Below, one piece after another: positions 17,223-25,264 of a stretch of 64,000 bases of DNA. The first letter of the stretch is position 1. Every line of letters begins with the position of its first letter. Under the pieces are notes generated by a model. The model did not search any database. It was not told the DNA's origin and saw only the letters and a list, made by a program, of their open reading frames with translations. The position numbers were made by a program, and so were the translations under genes. Source of the DNA: Flavobacterium sp. Sd200 (GTDB taxonomy: Bacteria > Bacteroidota > Bacteroidia > Flavobacteriales > Flavobacteriaceae); NCBI RefSeq assembly GCF_009826935.1, contig NZ_WUMN01000004.1, positions 310,001-374,000 on the forward strand, written 5' to 3'.

Positions 17223-18659
17223 ATGTGCGGCATGAAAATTAAAAAGGCACTTATACTATTGCTGGCTGTAACAACTTGCTTTACTGCTTTTGCTCAAACG
17301 AAAGCAAAAACTAAAACTACCACAAAGCCAAAGGCGAAAGTTGCGCAGGCTCCGGCTTTTAAATGCGAACCGGCTTTTGCACTTCTTGAAGAAAAGGCTA
17401 AAGACAAGAGTTATGACGATGTTGTAAAGCAGTTGCCGGACTTAATGAAGCACTGCCCGAAATTTAATGAGCAGCTTTATGTATATGGCGAAACTGCCTT
17501 TAAAGATAAAGAGGTTAAAACCAAAGATGAGGCTGAGAAGAAAAAGTTTGTTCAGGATCGAATAGCGCTTTATGATGCCTGGCAAAAAAACTATCCGGCA
17601 TCCGGTGCTGATATAAAAAGGGCTTTGCTGTTAAATGAAAAGTCTTTAGCTAAAGAGGGAGAAGTATATAAGTTGCTGAACGACGCTTTTAATGCCAATC
17701 CTCAGTTGTTTATGGATTATACTGCGCTTGAACTGTATTTTAATTTGTACTTAAAAGAATATGAAGCAGCAAAAGGTATAACTCAGGATGAATTTATCCG
17801 TAAAGTAGGTGATATTGCCGCCCAAATAGCTTTTGCGAAAAATACTATTGAAGATAAAAGGGCCGTCCTTCACAAAAAGCGCGATGATAATTCGCTGGTT
17901 CTTGAGCAGGAAGAATTGGCATATCTTAGTGATACACGAACACTTTCAGGCACTTTTGATGCGGTAGCCGAAAATATGTTTAGGGCAGCGTCTAAATATT
18001 TTAGCTGCGAAAAACTAGAGACCTATTACAGTGCTAATTTTGAGAAAAACAAAGGCAATGTTGCATGGATAGATTCGATGGTTCATGTGCTTACTTTTAA
18101 TAAATGCAACCGAAGTGATGTTTTGTATAATGGTGCAGTTGTGTTAAACGAATTGCGACCAGGGTATAAAAGCGCTTTGCAGTTGGGTTATCTTTCTCAA
18201 AAAAGAAATAAAACTGACGAAGCTATTGCCTATTATGAACAAGCTGTTGCATTGCAGGAAGATTCTGTGCAAAAAGCCAACCTGTATAACGATATTGCAG
18301 CAATATATAGGGTTACAGACAGGGCTAAGGCTAAAGAGTTTGCTTTAAAATCGGCTGCGGTTAACCCCAATTCAGGAAAGCCTTATTTGTTTATAGCGGG
18401 TTTGTATGCATCGCCTCCAAAAGATTGCGGCCTTGGCGATTTTGAGGTTAAAGCGCTAAAACTTTTGGCTATAGAAACGCTCAAAAAAGCAGAGCTTGCA
18501 GAGCCTAAGTATAAGCCTACTGTAGCTTCGTTGACAGAAGAATACACAAAAGGCTTGCCCACTAAAAAAGAGGCGAAGGCAGTTAAAAAAGGTAAGGGAG
18601 ATATTATTACTTACGGCTGCTGGATAAATGAAAGTGTTACATTGCCAAAGCTAAAATGA
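17223..18659 (+). CDS. exported tetratricopeptide-repeat protein
   Basis: 478 aa. A signal peptide (about 4-26, LAVTTCFTAFAQ) precedes a Lys-rich linker and TPR-like helices, clearest at about 315-385 (KSALQLGYLSQKRNKTDEAIAYYEQAV). Secreted TPR proteins act as scaffolds in the periplasm. The ATG at 17232 (MKIKK) is an alternative start that puts the positive residues at the N-terminus. It overlaps lptC by 4 bp, so a link with LPS export or outer-membrane assembly is likely but not shown. Confidence 0.85.
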   Translation: MCGMKIKKALILLLAVTTCFTAFAQTKAKTKTTTKPKAKVAQAPAFKCEPAFALLEEKAKDKSYDDVVKQLPDLMKHCPKFNEQLYVYGETAFKDKEVKTKDEAEKKKFVQDRIALYDAWQKNYPASGADIKRALLLNEKSLAKEGEVYKLLNDAFNANPQLFMDYTALELYFNLYLKEYEAAKGITQDEFIRKVGDIAAQIAFAKNTIEDKRAVLHKKRDDNSLVLEQEELAYLSDTRTLSGTFDAVAENMFRAASKYFSCEKLETYYSANFEKNKGNVAWIDSMVHVLTFNKCNRSDVLYNGAVVLNELRPGYKSALQLGYLSQKRNKTDEAIAYYEQAVALQEDSVQKANLYNDIAAIYRVTDRAKAKEFALKSAAVNPNSGKPYLFIAGLYASPPKDCGLGDFEVKALKLLAIETLKKAELAEPKYKPTVASLTEEYTKGLPTKKEAKAVKKGKGDIITYGCWINESVTLPKLK

Positions 18660-19210
18660 TAAAATTTCAGAAATATATAATGCTGTCAGTGTTGGCAATT
18701 ATTGGGCTGCTAACATCATGCGAAAGTAATTTTAAAGATGTGCAGCGCATTAACAGTGTTGCTTTTAGCCCTGTGGGCAGGAGTGAGAACATCAATCTTA
18801 AATATACCGACAGCGGTAAGGTAAAGGCTATTTTAGTAAGTCCGTTAATGCTCGATTACAGCCAGCTTGAATATGGCTTTAATGAATTCCCTAAAGGGGT
18901 AGATGTAACGTTGATAGACAATCAGCAAAAAAACAGCTACATAAAATCAGACTATGCCATTACTTATGCAAATACTGACATTATAGATCTTCAGGGTAAC
19001 GTAAAGATTACTTCTAACGACGGTAAAGTGCTTGAAACTGATCAGTTGTATTACGACCAGAAGAATGAGTGGTTTTATACCGAAAAATATTTTAAATTTA
19101 CAGATGGTCAGGGTGGCTTTCTGGAAGGGCCCGGCATAGATTTTAGTAAAGATTTTAAGATCTTTAATATGCAAAGTAATAAAGGTCAGATTAATAAAGT
19201 TGAAGATTAG
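18656..19210 (+). CDS. lptC: LPS export protein LptC
   Basis: 184 aa. LptC passes lipopolysaccharide from the LptBFG ABC transporter to the periplasmic LptA bridge. A lipobox (LLTSC, C22) suggests lipid anchoring here rather than the transmembrane helix of E. coli LptC. The beta-jellyroll segments TDIIDLQGNVKI and LETDQLYYDQKNEWFYTEKYFKF are typical of the LptC/OstA fold. It overlaps the TPR gene by 4 bp. Confidence 0.88.
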   Translation: MIKFQKYIMLSVLAIIGLLTSCESNFKDVQRINSVAFSPVGRSENINLKYTDSGKVKAILVSPLMLDYSQLEYGFNEFPKGVDVTLIDNQQKNSYIKSDYAITYANTDIIDLQGNVKITSNDGKVLETDQLYYDQKNEWFYTEKYFKFTDGQGGFLEGPGIDFSKDFKIFNMQSNKGQINKVED

Positions 19211-19214
19211 TACT

Positions 19215-19406
19215 ATGGGTTACTTAAAATATATGGCGTATGTTTACCTTATTATGGCAGCTGTATTTGCTATAGATGGTGTTGTAAGGTTAAACAATGG
19301 CGAAGACTCCCTGATAAGTTTTCTTTTTGCGGGTGTAGCTGTTTTTATGTTCTTTTTCAGGAAAAGTTCGCATAAAAAATATCACAACAGGCAACCTAAA
19401 AACTAA
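19215..19406 (+). CDS. small two-helix membrane protein
   Basis: 63 aa from the ATG at 19215 (MGYLKYMAYVYL). Two hydrophobic stretches (about 4-22 and 34-47) are followed by a basic tail KSSHKKYHNR. An in-frame ATG at 19200 would overlap lptC by 11 bp and is less likely. I know no function. Tight spacing (4 bp after lptC, 5 bp before the CNNM gene) supports it as a real operon member. Confidence 0.7.
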   Translation: MGYLKYMAYVYLIMAAVFAIDGVVRLNNGEDSLISFLFAGVAVFMFFFRKSSHKKYHNRQPKN

Positions 19407-19411
19407 GCGTT

Positions 19412-20416
19412 ATGGAAGCAGCAATAATCATAGGATGTCTGTTGCTTTCTGCTTTTTTTTCGGGCATGGAAATAGCCTATGTTGCTTCTAACAAGGTATA
19501 TCTCAGTATTGAGAAACGGCAGTCTACCGTTATTTCCAAATTTCTTACCCGTCTTACCCAAAATCCTTCACAATTTTTAACATCCATGCTTGTGGGTAAC
19601 AGCATTGTGCTGGTTATTTACGGTTACCACATGGGCAATGTTACGCTGCGCTGGCTCGCAGGGGCAGGTTTTTACTTGCCAAATGTCTGGCAGTTTATAG
19701 TCCAGGCTATACTCTCGGTTTTTATTATACTGGTCACCGCAGAGTTTATTCCTAAAGTGCTGTTTCAGGTATATGCCAATACCCTTATAAAAGCATTGAC
19801 TGTGCCGGCTTACTTTTTCTATATGCTTTTTTATAGTTTTTCTAAAGCTGTAATGAAGGTGTCTGATTTTATTCTTGTAAAGCTGTTTAACACCGGGGCA
19901 GATACACGTAAAGACCTTTTTAGCAGGCACGAGCTTGATGATTATCTAAAAGAGCAGCTAACGGGCGACAATAAACAGGAAGAAGTAGATGCAGAGATAC
20001 AGATCTTTAAAAATGCACTTGATTTTCCAAATCTGACAGCTTCAGAGATCATGACTAACCGCAAAGATATTGCTGCCATAGATGCAGGAAATACTGTTGC
20101 AGGTTTAAAACAGCTTTTTATAGATACGGGATACAGTAAGATTGTTATTTATAAAGAAGACTTGGATAATATAATTGGCTATGTAGATTCGTTTTCTTTA
20201 TTCAAAAAGCCGCAAACTATTGAGGAGGTAATGATATCTATTGAGCATGTTACGTCTACTATTTACATTAAAGATTTGTTAACTCAGCTTACCCATAAAA
20301 AAAAGAGTATGGCGGTAGTCCAGGATGATAATGCAATAACGTTAGGTATCATTACAGTTGAAGATATTATTGAAGAATTATTTGGGGAAATAGAGGATGA
20401 GCATGATAATGAGTGA
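19412..20416 (+). CDS. CNNM/CBS-domain membrane protein (hemolysin-family, short form)
   Basis: 334 aa. An N-terminal DUF21/CNNM domain (about 1-180, four hydrophobic segments; SAFFSGMEIAYVASN) is followed by a CBS pair (about 205-325, EIMTNRKDI and LGIITVEDIIEELFGEI). CNNM/CorC proteins are linked to divalent-cation (Mg, Co) export. It stops right after the second CBS domain, so the CorC_HlyC transporter-associated domain usual at the C-terminus is absent. The reading frame is intact, so this is a short variant rather than a visible break. Confidence 0.87.
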   Translation: MEAAIIIGCLLLSAFFSGMEIAYVASNKVYLSIEKRQSTVISKFLTRLTQNPSQFLTSMLVGNSIVLVIYGYHMGNVTLRWLAGAGFYLPNVWQFIVQAILSVFIILVTAEFIPKVLFQVYANTLIKALTVPAYFFYMLFYSFSKAVMKVSDFILVKLFNTGADTRKDLFSRHELDDYLKEQLTGDNKQEEVDAEIQIFKNALDFPNLTASEIMTNRKDIAAIDAGNTVAGLKQLFIDTGYSKIVIYKEDLDNIIGYVDSFSLFKKPQTIEEVMISIEHVTSTIYIKDLLTQLTHKKKSMAVVQDDNAITLGIITVEDIIEELFGEIEDEHDNE

Positions 20417-20637
20417 TTTATCTCTGTGTAATGGCTAAATATAATTAGCGGTTACTCTAAACGTTTTCGTTAATAATACCGCATTGATTTTATATATGTA
20501 GATGATAAAGCTTAACGAAATATTCATATCTGAAAATAAATAAACGAAAACTTGGCAAAAAATAAGTATAGTATTTTTATTATTACATAGATAATTGTAT
20601 TTTCGCCCACTGAATTAAAATTTTAACAACAAAACAA

Positions 20638-22743
20638 ATGGCGGTTTTATCAAAAATAAGGGAGCGCTCAATACTACTCATAGGAGTTATTGGTTTCTGT
20701 TTACTGGCGTTTATAATAGGTGATATTATAAACAGTGGCGGTTTTGGCGTAACTAAAAATGTGGGAAGTGTAAACGGTACAGATATTCCCGTAAAAGAAT
20801 TTTTAGAAAAAGTAAACAATACCCAGCAACAACAGCAGGGAGCATCTTCTACGCAGGCTGCAAACTATGTTTGGAACACAGAGGTTAACCGTATTCTTTT
20901 AGAAGAAAGATTTGAGAAAGCCGGTATTCGTGTGGGCAGAGAGCACGTGCTTGATGTTTATGCACAGATGCTTGGGCAAAACCCTCAGTTTATGAATGCG
21001 TTGGGCAAATTTGATAAAGGTAAGTTTAATGAGTTTCTTGCAAACTTAAAAACTACTAACCCGCAGCAATTCCAAGCTATCGAAAAAGAAAGGCCAAGCA
21101 TCGAGTCTTCTGCAAAAAGCCAGTTGTATGGCACTATGCTGAAGGCAGGATACTTTACAACTAACTTGGAAGGTAAAGCACGTTTTGCTCAGGAAAACAA
21201 CAAAGCTACATTTGACTATGTACTTGTTCCTTATACAACGATCAATGACGATCAGGTAAAAGTTTCTGATGAGGAGCTTACTGCTTACATGAAGAAAAAC
21301 GAGAAAAAATATAAGGCAGAGGCTTCACGCGATATAGAGTTCGTTCTTATAGACAATAAACCGTCTGCAGCAGATGAGGCAGAGGTTAAGAAAAATGTTG
21401 AGAGCCTGCTTACTCCTAAAGTTGTTTATAACGAAACAACAAAGGCTAACGATACTGTTCCAGGTTTTGCCGGAGTTACAAATAATGAAGAGTTTGTAAA
21501 CCTAAACTCTGAAATTAAATTTGACAGTACTTACGTAAACAAAAAGCAACTGCCTGTAGAGCATTCTCAGCAAATTTACAGTCTTGCTCCTGGTCAGATC
21601 TATGGCCCTTATGTAGATAATGGCTATTATAAAGTTACTAAAATGGTAGGTAAAAAGCCGGGTGCAAGTGTTAAGGCAAGCCACATACTTATTGCTTACA
21701 AAGGTGCGCAAATGGCAGATCCTACTGTTACACTTACTAAAGAAGAAGCTAAAGCTAAAGCAGACGGACTTCTTTCTCAGGTAAGGTCAAACCCTGATTC
21801 TTTTACTCAATTGGTAGCTCTTAACTCAAATGATAAAGGGTCGTTGGGTACAGGCGGTGTTTATGATGATATCGTTCCAAATCAAATGGTAAAACCATTT
21901 AACGATTATATTTTTAATAACAGTGTAGGTTCTACAGGTGTTGTTGAAACTGATTTTGGTTTCCACGTGATTAAAGTTCTTGATAAATACGAAGGCGTAC
22001 AGCTTGCTACAATAGCTCAAAAAATACAGCCTACAGAGGCTACTACTGATGCTAACTTTGTAAAAGCAACTAAACTAGAAATGGATGCAAGAGACAGTAA
22101 AAAATCTTTTGCAGACCTTGCTAAAGCGGCTAATCTTACTGTAACCCCGGCTAACGGTCTTGGTGTTAACGATGAGAACATTCCTGGTGTTGGTGCTCAA
22201 AGGGCTATTGTTCGTTGGGCTTACGAGAACGGTACTAAAATAGGCGATGTTAAGAAATTCGATACTCCTCAGGGTAGTGTTGTTGCAAGACTTAAAACAA
22301 TAAACGAAAAAGGATTACTTCCTTTAGAAGAAGCTAGAATATCTGTACTTCCGTTAGTACGTAACGAGAAAAAAGCTGAGCTTATCCGTAAAAAAATGAC
22401 TGGCTCTACACTTGAGGCTGTTTCTAAAGCATCTGGATCAAGCATTGCGACGGCAACAGGCGTTAGCTTTGCAAGCCCAATGGTTCCAAGTGTTGGTCCT
22501 GAACTTAAAGTTGTAGGTAAAGCATTTGGTCTTGCTGCAGGAAAAACATCAGGTCTTATAGATGGTACTGCAGGTGTATTTATGATAAAAGCTACCAGCG
22601 TTGAAAAAGCAGCAGCTCCTCAAAACTATACAGCTATAACCACAAGGCTTATGGCTGAAGGACGTGGAAGCGTACAAGGCAGAATTACAAATGCTCTTAA
22701 AGATGCCGCTGATATTGAAGATAACCGTTACGAGTTTAATTAA
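20638..22743 (+). CDS. PpiD/SurA-like peptidyl-prolyl isomerase
   Basis: 701 aa. One N-terminal membrane anchor (about 13-32, LLIGVIGFCLLAFIIGDII) is followed by a SurA_N chaperone region (about 40-200) and a parvulin rotamase domain (about 342-445, KASHILIAYKGA to DFGFHVIKV). The rest is a C-terminal chaperone region. It is anchored to the inner membrane facing the periplasm and helps fold outer-membrane proteins. A PpiD-type layout fits better than soluble SurA. The 221 bp upstream gap and own terminator suggest an independent transcript after the lptC operon. Confidence 0.9.
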   Translation: MAVLSKIRERSILLIGVIGFCLLAFIIGDIINSGGFGVTKNVGSVNGTDIPVKEFLEKVNNTQQQQQGASSTQAANYVWNTEVNRILLEERFEKAGIRVGREHVLDVYAQMLGQNPQFMNALGKFDKGKFNEFLANLKTTNPQQFQAIEKERPSIESSAKSQLYGTMLKAGYFTTNLEGKARFAQENNKATFDYVLVPYTTINDDQVKVSDEELTAYMKKNEKKYKAEASRDIEFVLIDNKPSAADEAEVKKNVESLLTPKVVYNETTKANDTVPGFAGVTNNEEFVNLNSEIKFDSTYVNKKQLPVEHSQQIYSLAPGQIYGPYVDNGYYKVTKMVGKKPGASVKASHILIAYKGAQMADPTVTLTKEEAKAKADGLLSQVRSNPDSFTQLVALNSNDKGSLGTGGVYDDIVPNQMVKPFNDYIFNNSVGSTGVVETDFGFHVIKVLDKYEGVQLATIAQKIQPTEATTDANFVKATKLEMDARDSKKSFADLAKAANLTVTPANGLGVNDENIPGVGAQRAIVRWAYENGTKIGDVKKFDTPQGSVVARLKTINEKGLLPLEEARISVLPLVRNEKKAELIRKKMTGSTLEAVSKASGSSIATATGVSFASPMVPSVGPELKVVGKAFGLAAGKTSGLIDGTAGVFMIKATSVEKAAAPQNYTAITTRLMAEGRGSVQGRITNALKDAADIEDNRYEFN

Positions 22744-22762
22744 TCAGTAGCGTTAGTATATA

Positions 22763-22797
22763 CAAAAAGTCCTCCAATTTGGAGGACTTTTTGTTTT
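22763..22797. terminator. bidirectional terminator after the isomerase gene
   Basis: AAAAAGTCCTCCAA (22764-22777) pairs with TTGGAGGACTTTTT (22779-22792), a perfect 14-bp stem that ends in T-rich sequence on both strands. It separates the isomerase gene from the GHMP kinase gene that ends at 22857. Confidence 0.88.
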
Positions 22798-22856
22798 AGT
22801 AAGTCTTTAGGAATTGGTTGAATTCTAAAGACCTCTATTTTTATTCTCAGTTAAGT

Positions 22857-23768
22857 TTACAATATCATATCATGATAAGATACAATAGTATCATATCCTT
22901 TAGCTTTGAAATACCCGATAGGGTTTTCTTCCGATACGGCCAAAACAAAATCGCCACCCCATGCACCAAGGCTTTTGACTACACCTTTAAATTCGGGGAA
23001 CAGGCGTTCCTGGACAGGTGCAATGCCTAAAACCCCAGACAGTAAGGCTTCGTGCTTTTCTAATGCCGATCCGAATTCCTGTGCATCTTTGGCTTGTATT
23101 GCATCTTGAGTGAGGGCGTTTATGCGGGTAATCACAGGTGCTATATTTTGACGTTGGGCACGGTATGCTGCTATGGCTTCCCGGCTGTTTTGTTTTTGGT
23201 TAAGGTATACAAACCATAGTTTATTGGCATACGTTGGATAAAAGTCTACGGGAGCTATATAAGGATCATTGCCATTGATGCGGTAAATTACAGGGGTGTT
23301 GTTTTGTGCACAGGCAATATCATAGCCACTGCCTCCAAAACTGTCTGCCAGTAGTTGAAATGCATTTATTTTAAACCATTGCGCAACGTTATTTATAAAA
23401 GTAGAGGAGGTGCCCAAGCCCCATTTTCTTGAAAATGTAAGCCTTGTTTCTACATCAAATCCTGTGTTTTTTTTTAATAAGTTTGGATTAGAAAGGTGTG
23501 CATGATGCAGTACTTCTATGAGCGTATCAGCTTCTGGTGATATACCGGTCGGTATATTTTCTGTAACTGATTTTACAGGCAGGGAACATTCCAGCCAAAC
23601 AGAACCATCAGCATCATAACTTTTCCAGTTTATAATGCCGCTGTTGGTTTCTTCAACTTCGAGATACTGTCCCTGCTTTGTGGGCAGCGCAAAAGCATCG
23701 GCACCGTCGAGTACGGTATATTCTCCTGTAATAAACAGCTTTCCGTTACTGTAAAAAGTCTTCTTCAA
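22857..23768 (-). CDS. GYDIA-family GHMP kinase
   Basis: 303 aa. GHMP-fold kinase with the N-terminal ITGEYTVLDGADAFALP, an ATP loop in RKWGLGTSSTFINNVA and the family signature GSGYDIACAQ. It overlaps the HMG-CoA reductase gene by 23 bp, so a step in mevalonate metabolism, such as mevalonate or phosphomevalonate phosphorylation, is the natural guess. The exact substrate is not settled by sequence. Confidence 0.87.
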   Translation of the reverse strand: MKKTFYSNGKLFITGEYTVLDGADAFALPTKQGQYLEVEETNSGIINWKSYDADGSVWLECSLPVKSVTENIPTGISPEADTLIEVLHHAHLSNPNLLKKNTGFDVETRLTFSRKWGLGTSSTFINNVAQWFKINAFQLLADSFGGSGYDIACAQNNTPVIYRINGNDPYIAPVDFYPTYANKLWFVYLNQKQNSREAIAAYRAQRQNIAPVITRINALTQDAIQAKDAQEFGSALEKHEALLSGVLGIAPVQERLFPEFKGVVKSLGAWGGDFVLAVSEENPIGYFKAKGYDTIVSYHDMIL

Positions 23769-25098
23769 TGCGTGCTTTATCTATGGTTCGTAGTTGGGTT
23801 ACAAATTCTGCTGCCGCACTGTGGCTCACGGTGTTTTTTTCAAAATGCTTTACAGCCTGTTGTTTTTCGGTTTCGGTAGCCTCAAGTTGGTTCAGGATAT
23901 TCATAAGGTGCATTTTCATGTGCCCCTGTTGTATCCCTGTGGTAGTCAAAGATCGCAGTGCACCAAAGTTTTGAGCCAGTCCGGCCACGGCTACTATTTG
24001 CATAAGCTCCTGGGCAGATGGATTGCCAAGCATTTGGAGGCAAAGTTTTACAAGTGGGTGCAATGTAGTTAAACCTCCTACTGTACCTAATGCTAATGGC
24101 ACGTCGAGCCAAAATGTAAACTGACCATCTTCAATTTTTGCGTGAGACAGACTTGTGTAATGACCGTTTTTGGCTGCATAGGCATGTACTCCGGCTTCAA
24201 CCGCACGAAAATCGTTTCCGGTAGCTACAACCACTGCATCAATACCATTCATAATGCCTTTGTTGTGGGTAACGGCACGATAGGTTTCTACTTCGGCTAT
24301 CTTTACGGCGGCAACAAACTTGTCTGCAAACTCTTCAGGGCTGATGTTTTTATCTTCATTAAGTGCCTCAACGGGGCACGATACTTCAGCACGAACCACA
24401 CATTCCGGCACGTAGTTAGAAAGGATACTCATTACCACTTTAATATCTTTTTCTTCTTCGGTAAAAGCGGTATATAGCTGGGCTTCCTCACGCAAAGTTT
24501 TAGAAAACTGTTCTAAACATGAGTTTATAAAATTGGCTCCCATGCTGTCTATGGTTTCAAAAGTTGCATGGAGCTGGTAATAGTTTGGTATAAGATGGGT
24601 TTTATCGCGCAGTTCAATATTTAAAATACCCCCGCCGCGTTTTTGCATGTTTTTGGTTATGGTCTCGGTATCGGTAAAAAACTCATTCTTAGTCTCTTCA
24701 AAAAAAACTTTGAGTTTGTCAGCATTCCCATTATACATAAAGTGTACCTGACCAATTTTTTCGGTATTAAGTACGGTGGCTTTAAAACCTCCTCGTGTTG
24801 ACCAAAATTTTGCGGCCTTGCTGGCTGCTGCAACTACCGAACTTTCTTCGATAGCCATCGGAATGGTGTATTCTTTTCCGTTTATAATAAATCCGGGAGC
24901 TATACCCAACGGCAGGTAAAAATTAGTAACAGTATTTTCTATAAATTCGTCGTGCAACTTTTGCACTTCGGCATCGGTATTCCAGTAGCTTTGCAAAAGT
25001 GTTGTGGCAGCCTCAGGGTCGGCAAAATGCTGTTGTGCCAGCCAATTAATTTTTTCCTGTTTGCTAAGTTTACTAAATCCCAGAATTGCTTTGCTCAT
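23746..25098 (-). CDS. hydroxymethylglutaryl-CoA reductase, class II
   Basis: 450 aa. It converts HMG-CoA and mevalonate and has the size and start (KLSKQEKINWLAQ) of the bacterial class II enzyme. Catalytic features are the Glu in PMAIEESSVVAAA, the Lys in THNKGIMNGIDAVVVATGND and the C-terminal His region (AVKHFEKNTVSHSAA). In flavobacteria this enzyme feeds isoprenoid synthesis through mevalonate, and pairing with the GYDIA kinase fits that. A good promoter precedes it at 25128-25159. Confidence 0.94.
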   Translation of the reverse strand: MSKAILGFSKLSKQEKINWLAQQHFADPEAATTLLQSYWNTDAEVQKLHDEFIENTVTNFYLPLGIAPGFIINGKEYTIPMAIEESSVVAAASKAAKFWSTRGGFKATVLNTEKIGQVHFMYNGNADKLKVFFEETKNEFFTDTETITKNMQKRGGGILNIELRDKTHLIPNYYQLHATFETIDSMGANFINSCLEQFSKTLREEAQLYTAFTEEEKDIKVVMSILSNYVPECVVRAEVSCPVEALNEDKNISPEEFADKFVAAVKIAEVETYRAVTHNKGIMNGIDAVVVATGNDFRAVEAGVHAYAAKNGHYTSLSHAKIEDGQFTFWLDVPLALGTVGGLTTLHPLVKLCLQMLGNPSAQELMQIVAVAGLAQNFGALRSLTTTGIQQGHMKMHLMNILNQLEATETEKQQAVKHFEKNTVSHSAAAEFVTQLRTIDKARIEEDFLQ

Positions 25099-25127
25099 TT
25101 TCAGTAGCTTAAAATAATAATTTAACG

Positions 25128-25159
25128 CAAAGATAAGCTTTACCTTTAGCTTATGCCAA
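25128..25159 (-). promoter_or_regulatory. promoter of the HMG-CoA reductase / GYDIA kinase pair
   Basis: On the minus strand, TTG (25157-25159), a 21-nt spacer and TATCTTTG (25128-25135). This is an exact TAnnTTTG box, 30 bases before the start codon. Confidence 0.75.
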
Positions 25160-25264
25160 AAATACTGTTTTATAAAGAAAGGTTGCTTAATGCATTTAAC
25201 AAAAAAAAGGTCTTATAAGTCATAAAAAATTACTAAAATTGAAAGTTTTTTACCCTAACTAAAA

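Noticed and set aside
22818-23109. Plus-strand frames opposite the GHMP kinase
   Set aside because: Shadows of a recognised kinase gene.
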